Shown here: positions 44,284 to 55,640 of the stretch, piece after piece
Numbering within the stretch: position 1 is the stretch's first letter
Layout: each line of letters opens with the position of its first letter
Translations under genes and position numbers: made by a program
Notes under the pieces: model-generated
Told to the model about the DNA's origin: nothing
The model's input: only the letters and a program-made list of their open reading frames with translations
Databases searched by the model: none
Source of the DNA: Epiperipatus broadwayi
Lineage: Eukaryota > Onychophora > Udeonychophora > Euonychophora > Peripatidae
Length of the DNA: 64,000 bases
NCBI GenBank assembly: GCA_028023455.1
Contig: JAQFVV010012442.1
Location: 2,890,903 to 2,954,902, forward strand
Direction of reading: 5' to 3'

Positions 44284-45310
44284 ATTAAATTTTAAACTAA
44301 TAATTAAGCCATTGCAAAAAAGAGGATATATAAATTGTAAATCAAAAGAACCAATGATGCATAAGATGGCAAGTTTTAGAACGTTTTTGCTTCAGAATAA
44401 AAAATTATGTCCTTACCAAAATGATAAACTGAAAAATATTGAAATATTTGCCAAGGAATTTCTTGATGTTGGTTATAAAATGGAACAAATAAACAATACT
44501 TTATGTCAATTTAAAAAAAGTTATAATGATTTAAAGGAAATAAAGATTAATAGTAAACAATGGATATCTATTTCATTTATTTCAAATCCACAAGTGAAAT
44601 TTTTTAAGGATATATATATATAAGAATGTGTTAATGTTTTATTCTACATTCCAAACAATATTAATAAATTAGTCAATAATTCTAAGGATGTTATACCTGT
44701 CAAGCAGAAAAGTAATGTCATATATCAATTTTTTTGTGATTGTATGCTATCATATATAGGTTAATCTAGGTGCAGTATTGAGGGAGCATGAATTGTTATA
44801 TAAGTGTGTAAAAAATAAAAATAATGGTGATTTAGTGTCTCCTTCAGTTTTCTTTGATCATGAAAAAACATGTAAATATAAATTTAAATTTGATTTTGAA
44901 AATGTGAAAATTCTTCACGAAGAGAGAAACCATAGTAAAAGAGAAATTAGAGGCATTTTTTATAAACAGGAATAAAATGCATTTAAATAATCGACAAGCT
45001 GCTAACATTAAAATACAAGATTCGTGGGATTTGAATAGATGACACTTGCTTACACTTTTTTTAAAATTTAATGGCAGTTGAGGCGGGTTTAAGAAATTAA
45101 CCAAAAGTACTTCTATGGATTTAAGGATTGTTTGTAAACTGTTAAATTTATTATTTCAATTATAGATATGTGTATTTGTTTTGCAGTCTCATCTGCATAA
45201 GATTTTGATTAAAATTTCCACTTCCATCTGGTCACACAAGCCCAGTTAAAGGATTGTGTGATCAAGTAGAAATATTGAAATTTTTTATTAAATTGCAAAA
45301 CATATTTTTA
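44284..45310 (+). pseudogene. PLE relic: end of RT, linker and GIY-YIG domain
   Basis: 44312-44623 reads as the tail of the reverse transcriptase and linker (F-A-K-E-F-L-D-V-G-Y then a lysine-rich helix). After a frame break, about 44640-44760 gives K-D-V-I-P-V, K-S-N-V-I-Y-Q-F-F-C-D-C and S-Y-I-G, which are the GIY-YIG signatures. 44778-44975 continues with R-E-H-E-L-L-Y, F-F-D-H-E-K-T-C and K-F-K-F-D-F-E-N-V-K-I-L. Stops and frameshifts separate these pieces. The 3' flank (about 45200-45300) has a GTGTGATCAAGTAGAAA segment resembling the family A terminal sequence and a short inverted repeat around it. Confidence 0.68.
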
Positions 45311-45331
45311 TATCTGCACTCCATGAAAGAA

Positions 45332-45369
<38 letters not shown>

Positions 45370-45409
45370 ATATTATTATTACTATTTGTGGGATATTCCG
45401 TGTAGTGAA

Positions 45410-45468
45410 AAAGCTAAATGCTGACGTTTCAGTACAATATCAAGTACCTTCCTCAGAGCATCCTCTTT
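45410..45468 (-). ncRNA. Hammerhead ribozyme, best-preserved copy (family B)
   Basis: On the minus strand: stem I UGCU/AGCA next to the core, an internal loop, then AAAG/CUUU. The box is CUGAGGA (position 7 is free in hammerheads, so all invariant bases fit). Stem II is AG(G)UAC/GUACU with an 8-nt loop. GAA precedes stem III, ACGU, which is self-complementary but too short to loop on itself, so cleavage as a dimer is expected. C17 is followed directly by stem I. The box overlaps the stop codon of the upstream PLE frame. Confidence 0.78.
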
Positions 45469-45631
45469 CTCAAATCATAAGAATGCAGGTGTGATTTAAA
45501 ACCGTTATTATCATTTTCTTTTTCCTCATATTTAAATTCTATTGGTTGAGAAGTTTTAAAATTTATTTTCTCTTCCAATAGCTTCTTCCAAATGTTGTTA
45601 ATCTTCTTTAATTCACACCTTTCATTAAAAG

Positions 45632-45784
45632 AAGATTAACAACATTTGGAAGAAGCTATTGGAAGAGAAAATAAATTTTAAAACTTCTCAACCAATAGAA
45701 TTTAAATATGAGGAGAAAGAAAATGATAAAAATGGTTTTAAATCTCACATGCAGTCTTATGATTTGAGAAAGAGGATGCTCTGA
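45632..45784 (+). pseudogene. PLE frame, last 50 codons
   Basis: Open frame with I-N-N-I-W-K-K-L-L-E-E, F-K-Y-E-E-K-E-N-D-K-N and Y-D-L-R-K-R-M-L ending in TGA (45782-45784). A matching frame is on the minus strand of the left arm, and a shorter match (Y-D-L-R-K then a stop in the same place) ends the relic at 55084-55640. It is a C-terminal extension beyond the GIY-YIG domain, with basic and acidic residues. The stop TGA forms U4-G5-A6 of the hammerhead core. Confidence 0.6.
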
Positions 45785-45827
45785 GGAAGGTACTTGATAT
45801 TGTACTGAAACATCAGCATTTAGCTTT
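45769..45827 (+). ncRNA. Hammerhead ribozyme, right arm copy
   Basis: Same structure as 45410-45468. AAAG 45769-45772, UGCU 45777-45780, CUGAGGA 45781-45787, stem II 45788-45806, GAA 45807-45809, C17 45814, AGCA 45815-45818, CUUU 45824-45827. Stem III reads ACAU instead of ACGU (45812 G to A), which breaks the self-complementary pairing and probably weakens it. Confidence 0.65.
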
Positions 45828-45895
45828 TTCACTACACGGAATATCCTGCAAATTGTAATAATAATATGACATCTTTTATCCGTTAAAATATTAGA

Positions 45896-45926
<31 letters not shown>

Positions 45927-45968
45927 CTAATATTTTAATATTTTAACGGATATATATATATATATATA

Positions 45969-47013
45969 TCATCAACCATTATCAATCCACTGCAGGATAA
46001 AGATCTCTCCAGGTTCAATCAATTTTTTTCGATCTTTAGCTTCTTTTCTCCACATTACCCCTGCACACTTTTTATTTCATCAATCCATTTCACATGTGGT
46101 CTCTTTCTGGGTCTTTTGAAATCTCTTGGAATCCAGATTAAGATTTCAATTGTCCATCTATTATCATCTCTTCTTGCAATATTTTTAGCCCAACTCCACT
46201 TTAGTCTTTTAATTTTTTCAATGAGGTCAGTAACACCTATTTGTTCTTTTGCCCATATACTGCATTTTTGATCTCTTCTTCTTACTCCCAACATGCAACT
46301 CTCCATCATTCTTTGAGTTGGGCTGAAGTTTCTGTATTGCTCTTCTATTAAGTGTCCAAGTTTCAGATCCATAAGTAAGAACTGGTAAAACCCATTTATT
46401 GAAAGCCTTTTTTTTTTCAAACACATAGGCATATTTCCTTTTAGTATCAAGTTATTTCTACCTAAAGCACTCCAACCAAGTTTAATTCTATGATTAATTT
46501 CATTCGTTATGTTTCCTTCTATATTAATAATCTAATCAAGGTATTTCTAACTGTTAACTTCTTCTAACCCATCATAATCAATTTTTATTTTCATAATTTT
46601 GAGAAAATCAATTAAACATTACTTTAATATTTTTAACATTTATATTTAGACCTACTTTCATATGAAAATTCCTGCAACATTTCCTGCAGACCTAAAGCAT
46701 TATTTGCAAAAACGACTACATCACCTGCAAAATCTAAATGACTTAAATAATTTCCATTTATTTTCATTCCTTTAGCTTCCCATTTTAATCTACAAAATGC
46801 TTCTTGCAGCACTTCTGTAAAAAGTTTTGAAGATATGGAGTCACTTTGTCTTACACCCATCTCATTGTTGACTATTCTAGAATCATTATGTAATATAATT
46901 GTTGCTGTTGCATTTTATAAATATTCTTTAAAATATGACAATATCCTGGATCTATACTTTGGTGATCCAATGCTTTAATCACTGAAAAAATGTTTATAGA
47001 GTCAAATGCCTTT
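45969..47013 (-). pseudogene. RTE-type LINE, 3' part (RT end and C-terminus)
   Basis: Minus-strand remnant. From upstream to downstream: K-K-A-F-D-S-I (RT motif A) at about 46985-47005, G-V-R-Q-S-D-S-I-S-S-K-L-F (motif B; family usually G-D-P-I-S) near 46830, then H-L-D-F-A-G-D-V-V-V-F at about 46718-46740, where the catalytic F-A-D-D has become F-A-G-D. Then come the family's post-RT motifs V-L-P-V-L-T-Y-G-S-E-T-W-T-L and L-K-W-S-W-A-K-N-I-A-R-R with D-N-R-W-T. The 3' end has a CTGCAGTGGATTGATAATGG-type terminus followed by a TA tract instead of the usual TGA-rich tail. Frameshifts and the active-site change make it inactive. Confidence 0.85.
47004..47013. repeat. Target-site duplication, left copy
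   Basis: AAATGCCTTT, repeated at 52777-52786. The two copies rejoin the interrupted RTE frame at the K-A-F-D motif, so they mark the ends of the inserted Tx1-type LINE. Confidence 0.8.
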
Positions 47014-47054
47014 TTATTTTTTTTTATGAAACCTCCGATAAGTTTAAAAAAAGT

Positions 47055-48828
47055 TTGTTGCTGATGGGGGCCCAATACTCTAATATTTTTGCTACAGAAT
47101 TAAAAAACAATCTCAGTAATAGCCAAATAAATGAAAATATACAAAAAACACAAAATGATACCTTTGAGTTGGGGAAAGTCCAACATAATAAAATAAATAT
47201 TTCTGATATAAACATCCCTACATATGCAAATATCCTTAGAAGCAAATCACTCTCAAATGCCTCTCATAATCAAATGCATCTCATAATATACATAACATTA
47301 GTGATAATATTACTTTGCTTGATTTAATGGAAATGGATGTTGATCAGCATAGCACTTTTAAACAATCATCCACAACACATATTTCTTTAATACATGTGAC
47401 TATAATGAGGAGCAGTATCGAGACCTCACCGAATGTTTCACCAGCACTATACCCAATAATCTTTATAAGTCATTGATCAACTTCAGTGGTGATAACAACC
47501 TGATCCTAGCTGTTACTAATGATAACTGTGCATTGTTCATGTTCCCCACTGAATTGCTATATGAAACTATTAAAGAAAAAGATTTAAGCCAAGGTATCAT
47601 AAGATCTTGAGACATCCTAATGACCGCTATGTTGCTCTGGAATTTACTAACTGGGCAGCCAAGAATTACTTTAAAAGCAATATCGGGGTATTAAATGATA
47701 AATTCATATGTTACATTGATCTCACTAGGCCTAATATAATTTCTGGTAAGATTAAAAATTGTCATATGAACTTCTACCAAGAACATCTACAGGAATGACT
47801 CAAAGCCTTTGGCAATATTAATAAGTTTCAATACCTTCCTGTTGATTCAGATGGACTACATTTTCTATCTAACAATGCAACTTTTCAAATAGCAATTAAA
47901 CAAAATGTCTCACCCCCTGACATACCTACCCTGTTTAACTGTAAAGGCTCACACATGATCCTCTCTTTACATGGAGTTAGACCAAAGTGTTTCCATTGTT
48001 GTGAGAGGACCCACTCAGTGAAAGATTGCCAATCAAGAATATGCTCTAATTATAGAATCAAAAAGAGTGTCATAGATGCAAAAAAAAATTTACATCAGCT
48101 TCTCAACATACTGCACAATCATAATCATCCATAACTAAGGACGGATCAAAAACATAACCCCAAATTATAATTTCCTCCAAAGAATATCAAATGAATAATC
48201 AACAACTATCTGGCTTGCAACAACCTTATGACAGAAGTGTAGTCAGAGAAGAAGAAACATCAGATATTACACAAGATTGTTTTCTTGTAGATGAGGCTAT
48301 ACTTCCACTGGCCTCAAAAGGAAGAAATTATACACAAAGCCAACTACATCATGCTGAAATAATGGGATCAACACAACAAACTGTGGTGGAGAAAGATACT
48401 TCAGACAATCCCACATGCTATCAGCAAAATGACAGCACTACTCCAAACACTCCTGTCAAGAAGCCTCTAAACAAAATATAGTTACTTATCAGACTAAAGT
48501 TACTAATTTGAGATGCACAACAAGTATGAACAAGCAGCTTAAAAGTAACAAGTCTATCACCCCCAACCAAGGAGATATTAGCTCTGAAGAGGAATCTCCA
48601 ATGGAAGTGCCTATAGATAAGTCCAGTACTAAGAAAAGTAAATCAGCCATTATGCACAAGTCTAGCTCAGAAGATGAAAAATCTCTGGGGAAGAAAAACA
48701 GATATTTATCTCTTAAGCAGAAGAAGAAATCCAATATTCCAATACTTAAGGAAATAAGTCCAGAGAAGAAATGTCAGTTATCAGATGAGGATAATAGGAT
48801 ATTGAGTCTTAATTCATTAGAAGAGTAG
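47055..48828 (+). pseudogene. Tx1-type LINE ORF1 (nucleic-acid-binding protein), broken
   Basis: Discontinuous frames at 47055-47327, 47607-48120, 48191-48481 and 48508-48828. A C-x2-C-x4-H-x4-C zinc knuckle lies at 47988-48029, preceded by G-V-R-P-K, the usual setting in LINE ORF1. The tail is rich in serine, lysine and acidic residues (S-S-E-E-E-S and K-K-S-K-S), suggesting a basic disordered C-terminus. The protein would bind element RNA. At least three frame breaks are visible. Confidence 0.72.
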
Positions 48829-49029
48829 CTGGTGATGTACATCGGGTCATCGATGTTGACACAGATTGCAACCCAATGATTGAACCTATTGTGTTAAAAG
48901 AAACCTCAGATAACATAATTGAAGATCCAGACTATAAAGGTCCAGATTATTCCAACTAGAATTTACATTATATTTATGCTGAGAATTAAAAGGGAACCTT
49001 ATATTCTTTGTGGTAGATTTAAAAGATAC

Positions 49030-49797
49030 ATAGCCCAAGTATGTTGCATAAGTTGGTAGTAGTAAATGAAAGGGGCATCAATTCATTGGAAAGGATATAT
49101 GCTATTGAACAATGGATCTCAATCAATAATACACATTTATTTTTTATGAGTGAAACAAAATATCACTCAAATTCAGATTATAGAATTAGAGAATGTCTTG
49201 AATCTCTTTGATACATAGCTTTCTCTGATAGTGTTACTGCATCTGGTGAAGTCGGTTTACTTATTAATAAAAAAACATCCACCTAATAAATTTGTAATTC
49301 TCTATAAATATAATAACCTTATTGCTATATCAGTCACATATCAAAATTTGGTAATCAATATAAATTTATGTGTATGCAGATAGGTCCTGCTGCACATTAA
49401 TGAAAGTCTTTATCATAATAAATATGTTATTGGTAAATAATAACAACCCCACCCTAATCTTTGGCGACTTTAATATCACTTATGCAAAATTCACAAAAAC
49501 CTATATTCACTTGATAGACAAGCCATTTATGAGTGGTGGGGGTCATCTGCCTGATAATTCCTACTCTTTTTACACCAGAAAATACAGGTCACTTATTGAT
49601 CTATTCTTTTATACACCTGACATACATTTTCTCATCACTGCAAAATTAGAACATGTGGTCTTTTCAGACCATCTTGCCCTAGTAGTTCAGATTGAAGCTG
49701 CTAATAATGTCACTCCTGCTTGCAACACTATCAGAATGTTGACAAAATCGAATATAACAGAAGCCATACCATCTGAGGCTTATATATATTTTTATAT

Positions 49798-49887
<90 letters not shown>

Positions 49888-52329
49888 TTTCCAAACCTAT
49901 AGAGGAAGCATGGTTTGCCTTTATTGGTATTCTTCAATCGATCATCTCCTACCAATACAATTAAGCAAAAGGGACCGTTGGTGTTACTAAAAGACTTGGA
50001 TGAGCTTGATTTCAGAATAAAGTCATTTAACTCTGCCTCATCTTCTATAGATGAAATTTTACCTGTTAAGCTACAGTATAAAGCCAAACAGAAGACACTT
50101 GCAGATTATCTGTCTATAAAGCGTGCCAAGGTTTTTCTGATTCAGCAGAACTGTTGGACTAGAAGCTACTTCTGTTGGGCAATGGGTGCTATTAATCCCA
50201 CCTACTCCCACTATCATCAATATTGATGGTGAGTCCTTTGTTGGTCTGCCAATGATTAAGGAAATACATAAAAACTTTGAACAAAAATTTCATTGACTCA
50301 GCCATGTTAAAACTCCCATTGAAGACTTTTTAATTTGTCAAGATCATCATGGTATCACTGAAGATATGCTGAAAGCCAAACTCCAAGCATTGCTAGATAA
50401 AATACACCCCAGACTTTATTCTAAACTGTGCTTCCTGTTAGATCATCTAAGCCACTTTACAATTCCCATCCTATTTAGAATGACCAACCATATGGCACAG
50501 GAGAAAAGAACAACCCCCCACCTATATACTATTGATTTAGTCCCCTTCCCAAGGAAGCATAAAGATCCCTACACCCTCAAAAACATTTGGACTACTTCTA
50601 TGTCCCTGCTCATCATTAAAATCTTGGATTCTGTCATAAAAGATAAGATACAGGATAAGATACTCCAAAATATATCTTCTTCCCAATTTGCAAAGAAACA
50701 TTCCTCACCAATTTTAGCTATTCGTCAAGTTAAAATATTAATTGATTATGTTAGACAACAGAGAAAGCAGGCTGTCATAGCTATCCAGCTTGATTTCAAT
50801 GCAGAATTTGACTCTGTTAATATCAGTACTCTTCTAAACCTGCTGAAAGGCCATCACATTCAAACCTCTAACATATAGATTATAGATAACCTCATATCTA
50901 ACAGAGAAATTTCTGTCTCGCTGAATGGCAAGCTCTCTTCATTTTTTCAACCTAACACATCCATTCTGCAAGGCTCACCCCTCAGTGCTCTTTTCTTTAT
51001 AGACTACATTGATCCACTGTTGAAAGCCATCAAACAGCAACTACCTGGTGTCTATGTACAAAGGCTTGCCAAATTGATAAAGATCATGGCTTATATGGAT
51101 GACGTAATCATCTTCCTACCTTCAACAACCTATTTACCCCAGTTAGACTCCATATTATATAAATACACAGCTGACTATAGTCTCACCATCAACCCATTGA
51201 AATCAGCTATATGGAAGGTATCCTCTGGTCAGAAGATTGTATCCAAATTTTCAGCCAACCCTCAAAAGTTTTTGGGCTTTGAGATATCCAAAACATAATT
51301 CCAAATGTCCAAAGATATTCAAAATCACATTCTGCGCTCAATGGAAATACTTACTAAATGTCTGTCTAAAGTCTACCTTTCCTTACATGGTAAGGTAATG
51401 CTTTTCAATATGAAGATCATACCAAGCTTAATTATTACATGCCCATCATGAGGATCACTAAAACTTTTATCAATAAAATGAATTCTCTTGCATCCCAACT
51501 TTTCTGGGGAGGTAAAGTTGTTGCAATTAGCATTAACAGGTTGCAACTTCATCAGAAGTATAATGGACTTTCTTATCATGCTATTCAAGCCATTCATATT
51601 CAAAAGATATTAAAATTTTATCACCATGCTTACTAAATCATTTGGATATGAGCAAGTCTTTTTGCCAGTTATCCCAACAGATAGACCCCATCCTAGATTC
51701 AAGAATTTTCTTGATGTCACGATTGATTGATCAAAAGCTACATGGTAATTATGAATGATATGCTTGATAACAGGATTAATATTTGGCAAGCACATAGTCT
51801 CATTCACCCTGTCACAATTCCCATAACCCTACTACTTGCCCTGACCAATAATAAGATCACCTCCCTCTTCAGGTGCAGGGCTATGGAACTGAAATTCTTT
51901 GATTTCATTATTAAGATAAATTTAAATGCAATTAACACTAATTGGTTTCTCTTTCATAGGTGAGGCATCAACAAAATTCACCCAATCTGCCCCCTCTGCC
52001 AGACTCATGATGAAACATTTGACCATCTGGTTTACTTGTGCTATGGACTCTGGAGGTCTAGAAGGATTATTGCTGATAACCTTAAAGTGAATTTTTACCT
52101 TGTTACCTCTCTTAAGGACAGTATTAGGACAAGACCCACCCCTACTATTAGGTTGTCATTATTTATCAACTATGCATTCTGGTCTACTCATTGTAAAATG
52201 TTTTTCAATCTCGGTGCAATTCATGAGGGAAAATTCTTTCTGAATAAACTTATAAAATTTAAAAACTGTGACATGCTCCTAGCTCCAAAAGTGTTATTCG
52301 AAGAAACATGGACTCTGCTTGCATTGTAA
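49030..52329 (+). pseudogene. Tx1-type LINE ORF2 (endonuclease and reverse transcriptase), broken
   Basis: Endonuclease: F-M-S-E-T-K near 49145, F-G-D-F-N (GDFN 49463-49474) and F-S-D-H-L-A-L (SDH 49664-49672). RT: L-D-F-N-A-E-F-D-S-V at about 50790-50820, L-Q-G-S-P-L-S-A-L-F-F at about 50968, A-Y-M-D-D-V-I-I-F (YMDD 51092-51103), then K-F-L-G-F-E-I. After a break, Q-L-F-W-G-G-K at about 51500 and C-x2-C-x8-H-x4-C (51988-52041). Catalytic residues survive, but stops at about 49210, 49275, 50224, 50876 and 51296 and a TA expansion break it. LINE RTs normally read F/Y-A-D-D; the methionine here is unusual. Confidence 0.8.
49803..49886. repeat. (TA)n inside LINE ORF2
   Basis: About 84 bp of TA between the endonuclease and RT regions of the Tx1-type LINE, so it arose after that insertion. 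Confidence 0.95.
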
Positions 52330-52776
52330 GAATGATTGCTGGTAAAACGCTTTGTTTCTTCTCTCTAAGTTATTGCTGAAAGTGGTTTTGTTAATAATCA
52401 GAAGTTCAGATCCTTAATGTTTTCAAAATGGATAATATTTAACTGAACACATCAGATTTAGTTAAATATCTAAGCCTTCATAGTTGTAGTGATTTTGCCA
52501 ATGGTGATCTGACCAAACTCTAGATTGACTAAGTGATTCTTGGTAGTGTGAGGAAATTTGTCTAGGTGAGTTGGGTGAGCTTAATTGGCCTACTTGTGTG
52601 TTAACAGTAGACCAGGTATTTGGATTTACCTTTTGCCCAGAATAATACTATCTTATATTTATTTATAATCATGTAATTCTTATTTATGTTTGTAATTCTA
52701 GCTTTCCTTTTAATTTATCATGTATACATAATTGTCACTGTAAACATTGTATTTGTTTAATAAATATTTTGGGAAA

Positions 52777-52786
52777 AAATGCCTTT
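52777..52786. repeat. Target-site duplication, right copy
   Basis: AAATGCCTTT, matching 47004-47013. On the minus strand the RTE frame runs Y-E-(K/R)-A-F into this sequence. Confidence 0.8.
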
Positions 52787-54610
52787 CATAATCTACCAAT
52801 CCAAAGTGTAATGGCAACTCATACTCATTTGTCTATTCTATAACTTCTTTCAATACCTGATTATGATCTACAGTACTAAAACCACTTTTAAATCCAGCTT
52901 GTTCTCTTGGTTGGTGGAAATCCAATGTTCTCTGTAGACGAGTTGTTATTATCTTGCTAAAAATTTTGTATAAACAATTTTTTAATATCTACTTTATCAA
53001 CTTTTTAAATATTAATATTAATAATGCATTCTTCCAATAATTTGGCACATCTTTATCATTTGGATATTTGGAATGTAACTTTGAAAACAAAAATTATATT
53101 TCTTCACATGCTTCTTTTAATAAATCAGTAATAATTTCATCATTACCTGGAGCCTTTCTTCATATATTTAATAGCATGTCTCATTTCTTCATTTAAAATG
53201 ATGGGAAATTCGGAAGATATAATGGATATAAAAGGTACTTGTTCATTATTACTACATAATTCTTGATATTACTACATAATTCTTGATAAAAGTCTTCTAC
53301 CCATTTCATGATATCACTTTTCTTTTTAATAATTACATTTTTTTCGTATTGCAGATATAAATTTCCTACGAATACCAATATGTTGTTTTACACTCTTGAG
53401 ATTTTTATTCTCTTCTACAGCTTTTCTTGCTAGTTCACACTTATACTTTCTTATATCATATTCAACTCTTTTCCACACCATTTTACAGAATTCCAGATAT
53501 TCAATCTTTTTGAATGCATCATTTTTGTATATTTTAACATTCCTTTTTTTCTTTATAACTTATCTAGTCTCAGTAAAAGTTTTATTGGTCAATTGCTGCT
53601 TTTGTCTACCAGCAATCTTTGTTGTAGTTATTTCATACTAATTTCATTCAAATCTAAATCATGTTCAAAATCTAGTAATACCTGAAACTGATTTGTAAGT
53701 TCTAATCTAAATTCATTAGAATATTTTTGAAGATTAGGAATATCAACTGTAAATATTGTTTTTCTTAATATTTTTTGTCTGTCTAGTTTTGCATTAATAT
53801 GTATTTTGCATCTTACTAATCGATGATCACTTCCCATGTTAAATTTATTAAGAGCATTAAAATCTTAATATATGTATTTTACGTTAGTCAAAATGTAATC
53901 CAATTTTGCTGTACCTTCATTTAAATGCTTCCATGTCCATTTCTTTTTACCATTTTTCTCAAGAAAACATTCATAATATAAAGTTTTTCTTTTTCTGCAA
54001 ACTCCACAAACCTATGTCCTCTCTTATTTCTATTACCATAACCTAAATTACCTACAGCATTTTCATCTTTCATTTGTTTACGAATTCTAGTATTAAAATA
54101 TCCCATACAAATTTCAAATGCTGTTTACTCTGATCAAAAGCCTTTTGTACATCCATATAAAAATCTTCTACTACTTCTTCACTTTAAGAACTTGTTGGGG
54201 CATAAACCTGAATTATCTTCATTTTGGTATCTGCTATTAACTTGTATGACTAATCTTTCCACTCTGTCCGATGCACCATCAATATCCACAATGTTGTTTT
54301 TCCACTTTTTATTTATAATGAATCCTGCTCAACTTGTATTTCCAATATTTGTGCTTCTATAGTTGAGTACATGTCGACTCTTTAAATCAATTGTCTCTTC
54401 ACCTTTTTCTTCTAACTTTACAAAGTCAAATAATGTCCCATTTAATATAAGATAGTTCTTCTAATTCTTGCAATCTTCCTTCACTTGAAAGTGATCTGCA
54501 GTTGTAAGTACCAAAATAAAAAGTCATCATCAAATGGCAGCCTGGGACTGCAATCAAGGGATTCTTAGCAGCCTCCACCTTTGGCCACCAACTACTGCCT
54601 TGGTTGGTAA
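52787..54610 (-). pseudogene. RTE-type LINE, 5' part (endonuclease and RT start)
   Basis: Minus strand. The frame starts near 54530 (M-M-T-F-Y-F-G-T-Y-N-C-R-S-L-S), the typical RTE endonuclease start. Next are G-Y-F-N-T-R-I at about 54104 (usually G-D-F-N, so the aspartate is lost), G-N-R-N-K-R-G and L-Y-I-M-N near 54000, and G-S-D-H-R-L-V-R at about 53828. After a linker, V-E-D-F-Y-Q-E-L at about 53290 and the RT start (Q-R-T-L-D-F-H-Q-P-R-E-Q-A-G-F near 52920) lead to the insertion point. With 45969-47013 this gives about 2.9 kb, near full length. Upstream, GGAGGCTGCTAAGAATCCC-like sequence (54545-54600) is 5' UTR. Confidence 0.82.
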
Positions 54611-54976
54611 ATTTACAGTCTCATTGGAATAATGACCATGATTTATTTTTGTCTGTCATAATTATATATATTGAAAAAAATATTTATCATTTACACAAAC
54701 TTTCATTCTGCCTTATTAGGCAACTGAGAAGAAAGACTGTGGTGTTTCTTGATCTTAAACTCAGATGTAAAAATCCAAAAAACTCACCAAACTGGCTAAT
54801 GCATGTTGGTGAGCAAACCATCCATGTTCATATACAATATGAATAATCACATAATAATAAGAGCTGCAATGACAAAAACATATGGAGTGGACATCAGGAA
54901 TTTACCCTCTTCAGTTTCTTTAAGACCTCCAAGAAGAATCAGTCTGATTTCAGTTAATAGCAAAGTCCTTTCTGTA

Positions 54977-55030
<54 letters not shown>

Positions 55031-55046
55031 TATTATAGATAATTAT

Positions 55047-55083
<37 letters not shown>
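54611..55083. other. Spacer with (TA)n
   Basis: No gene recognised; a frame at 54604-54846 has no family features. (TA)n tracts lie at about 54980-55028 and 55051-55083. Confidence 0.6.
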
Positions 55084-55087
<4 letters not shown>

Positions 55088-55640
55088 CTAGAATATCTCT
55101 GTAATAAAAATACTATAGGTAAAATAGCTAATCCTTCAGTACAATGTCAAGTATTTTTCTCAGAGATTCTTTCTCAAATCATAAGAATGTATGTGATGAG
55201 ATTTTAAATTGTTGTTTTTACTTTTATATTTTCTCACTATTCTCAGATTTTATTGGTTGATAACTTTTAAAAAAATATTTATCCTCCTATAGTTTTATTC
55301 AAATATTGTTAATTTTCTTAATTTTCCACTTTTTATTTATGCTGTTAGGGCTTCCAAAAGTTTTTATAGTTTCTTTTAAAAGTTTCTCATCATATTGTTT
55401 ACGTGTTTTATTAAAATTAGTGTCATGGTTAGTTAATTTAATGTGTGAATAAATGTCTGAAGGATTGGACTTCTCTCTAATCCCCAAAATATATTGTTTC
55501 TTTTTATGTTTATTCTATGATTTGTCTGTCCAATGTATGTGTAAACAAACTCCACATAAAATTTCATATTGTAACAGTAAGAATTGTCCCTCCATGTAAC
55601 AAAATCTAGAACACAGGCAAAATACACTAAAGCTGATCAA
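55084..55640 (-). pseudogene. PLE relic (family B): GIY-YIG domain and C-terminus
   Basis: Minus strand: C-Y-N-M-K-F-Y-V-E-F-V-Y-T-Y-I-G-Q-T-N-H-R-I at about 55500-55590 (the Y-I-G half of the domain), then S-D-I-Y-S-H-I-K-L-T-N-H-D and K-K-L-K-E-T-I at about 55350-55470. The end has S-Y-D-L-R-K-N-L and TGA (55160-55162), the same stop position as in the 45.6-kb hairpin. A decayed hammerhead (CUGAGAA; GAAGGAUU) follows it. Several frame breaks. Confidence 0.65.

Larger units (their letters stand above)
45367..45870. mobile_element. PLE 3'-end perfect-type hairpin (family B)
   Basis: Two inverted copies, left arm 45367-45612 and right arm 45624-45870, nearly identical and only 11 bp apart. 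Each arm has the last ~50 codons of a PLE frame, a hammerhead ribozyme, and a terminal ~45 bp ending in a TATTATTATTAC-like stretch. A (TA)n tract (45338-45366) touches the left end, and another begins at about 45899 beyond a short inverted ATCCGTTAAAATATTAGAAT flank. High arm identity suggests one recent event. Confidence 0.85.
47014..52776 (+). mobile_element. Tx1/L1-type LINE inserted in the RTE element
   Basis: 5763 bp between 10-bp target duplications, close to full length. Order on the plus strand: ORF1 with a CCHC zinc knuckle (47055-48828), ORF2 with apurinic-like endonuclease (about 49030-49760), reverse transcriptase (about 50366-51300) and a C-terminal CCHC motif (51988-52041), then a 3' end with an AATAAA signal (52759-52764) just before the duplication. 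The domain order, the zinc knuckle in ORF1 and the F-W-G-G-K motif after the RT fit the Tx1/L1 group. Many stops and frameshifts show it is decayed. A (TA)n tract has expanded inside ORF2. Confidence 0.82.

Noticed and set aside
45367-45870. Reading the 246-bp-arm hairpin as a transcription terminator or cruciform regulatory site
   Set aside because: Both arms carry PLE coding sequence and ribozymes, so the hairpin is explained as an inverted retroelement pair.
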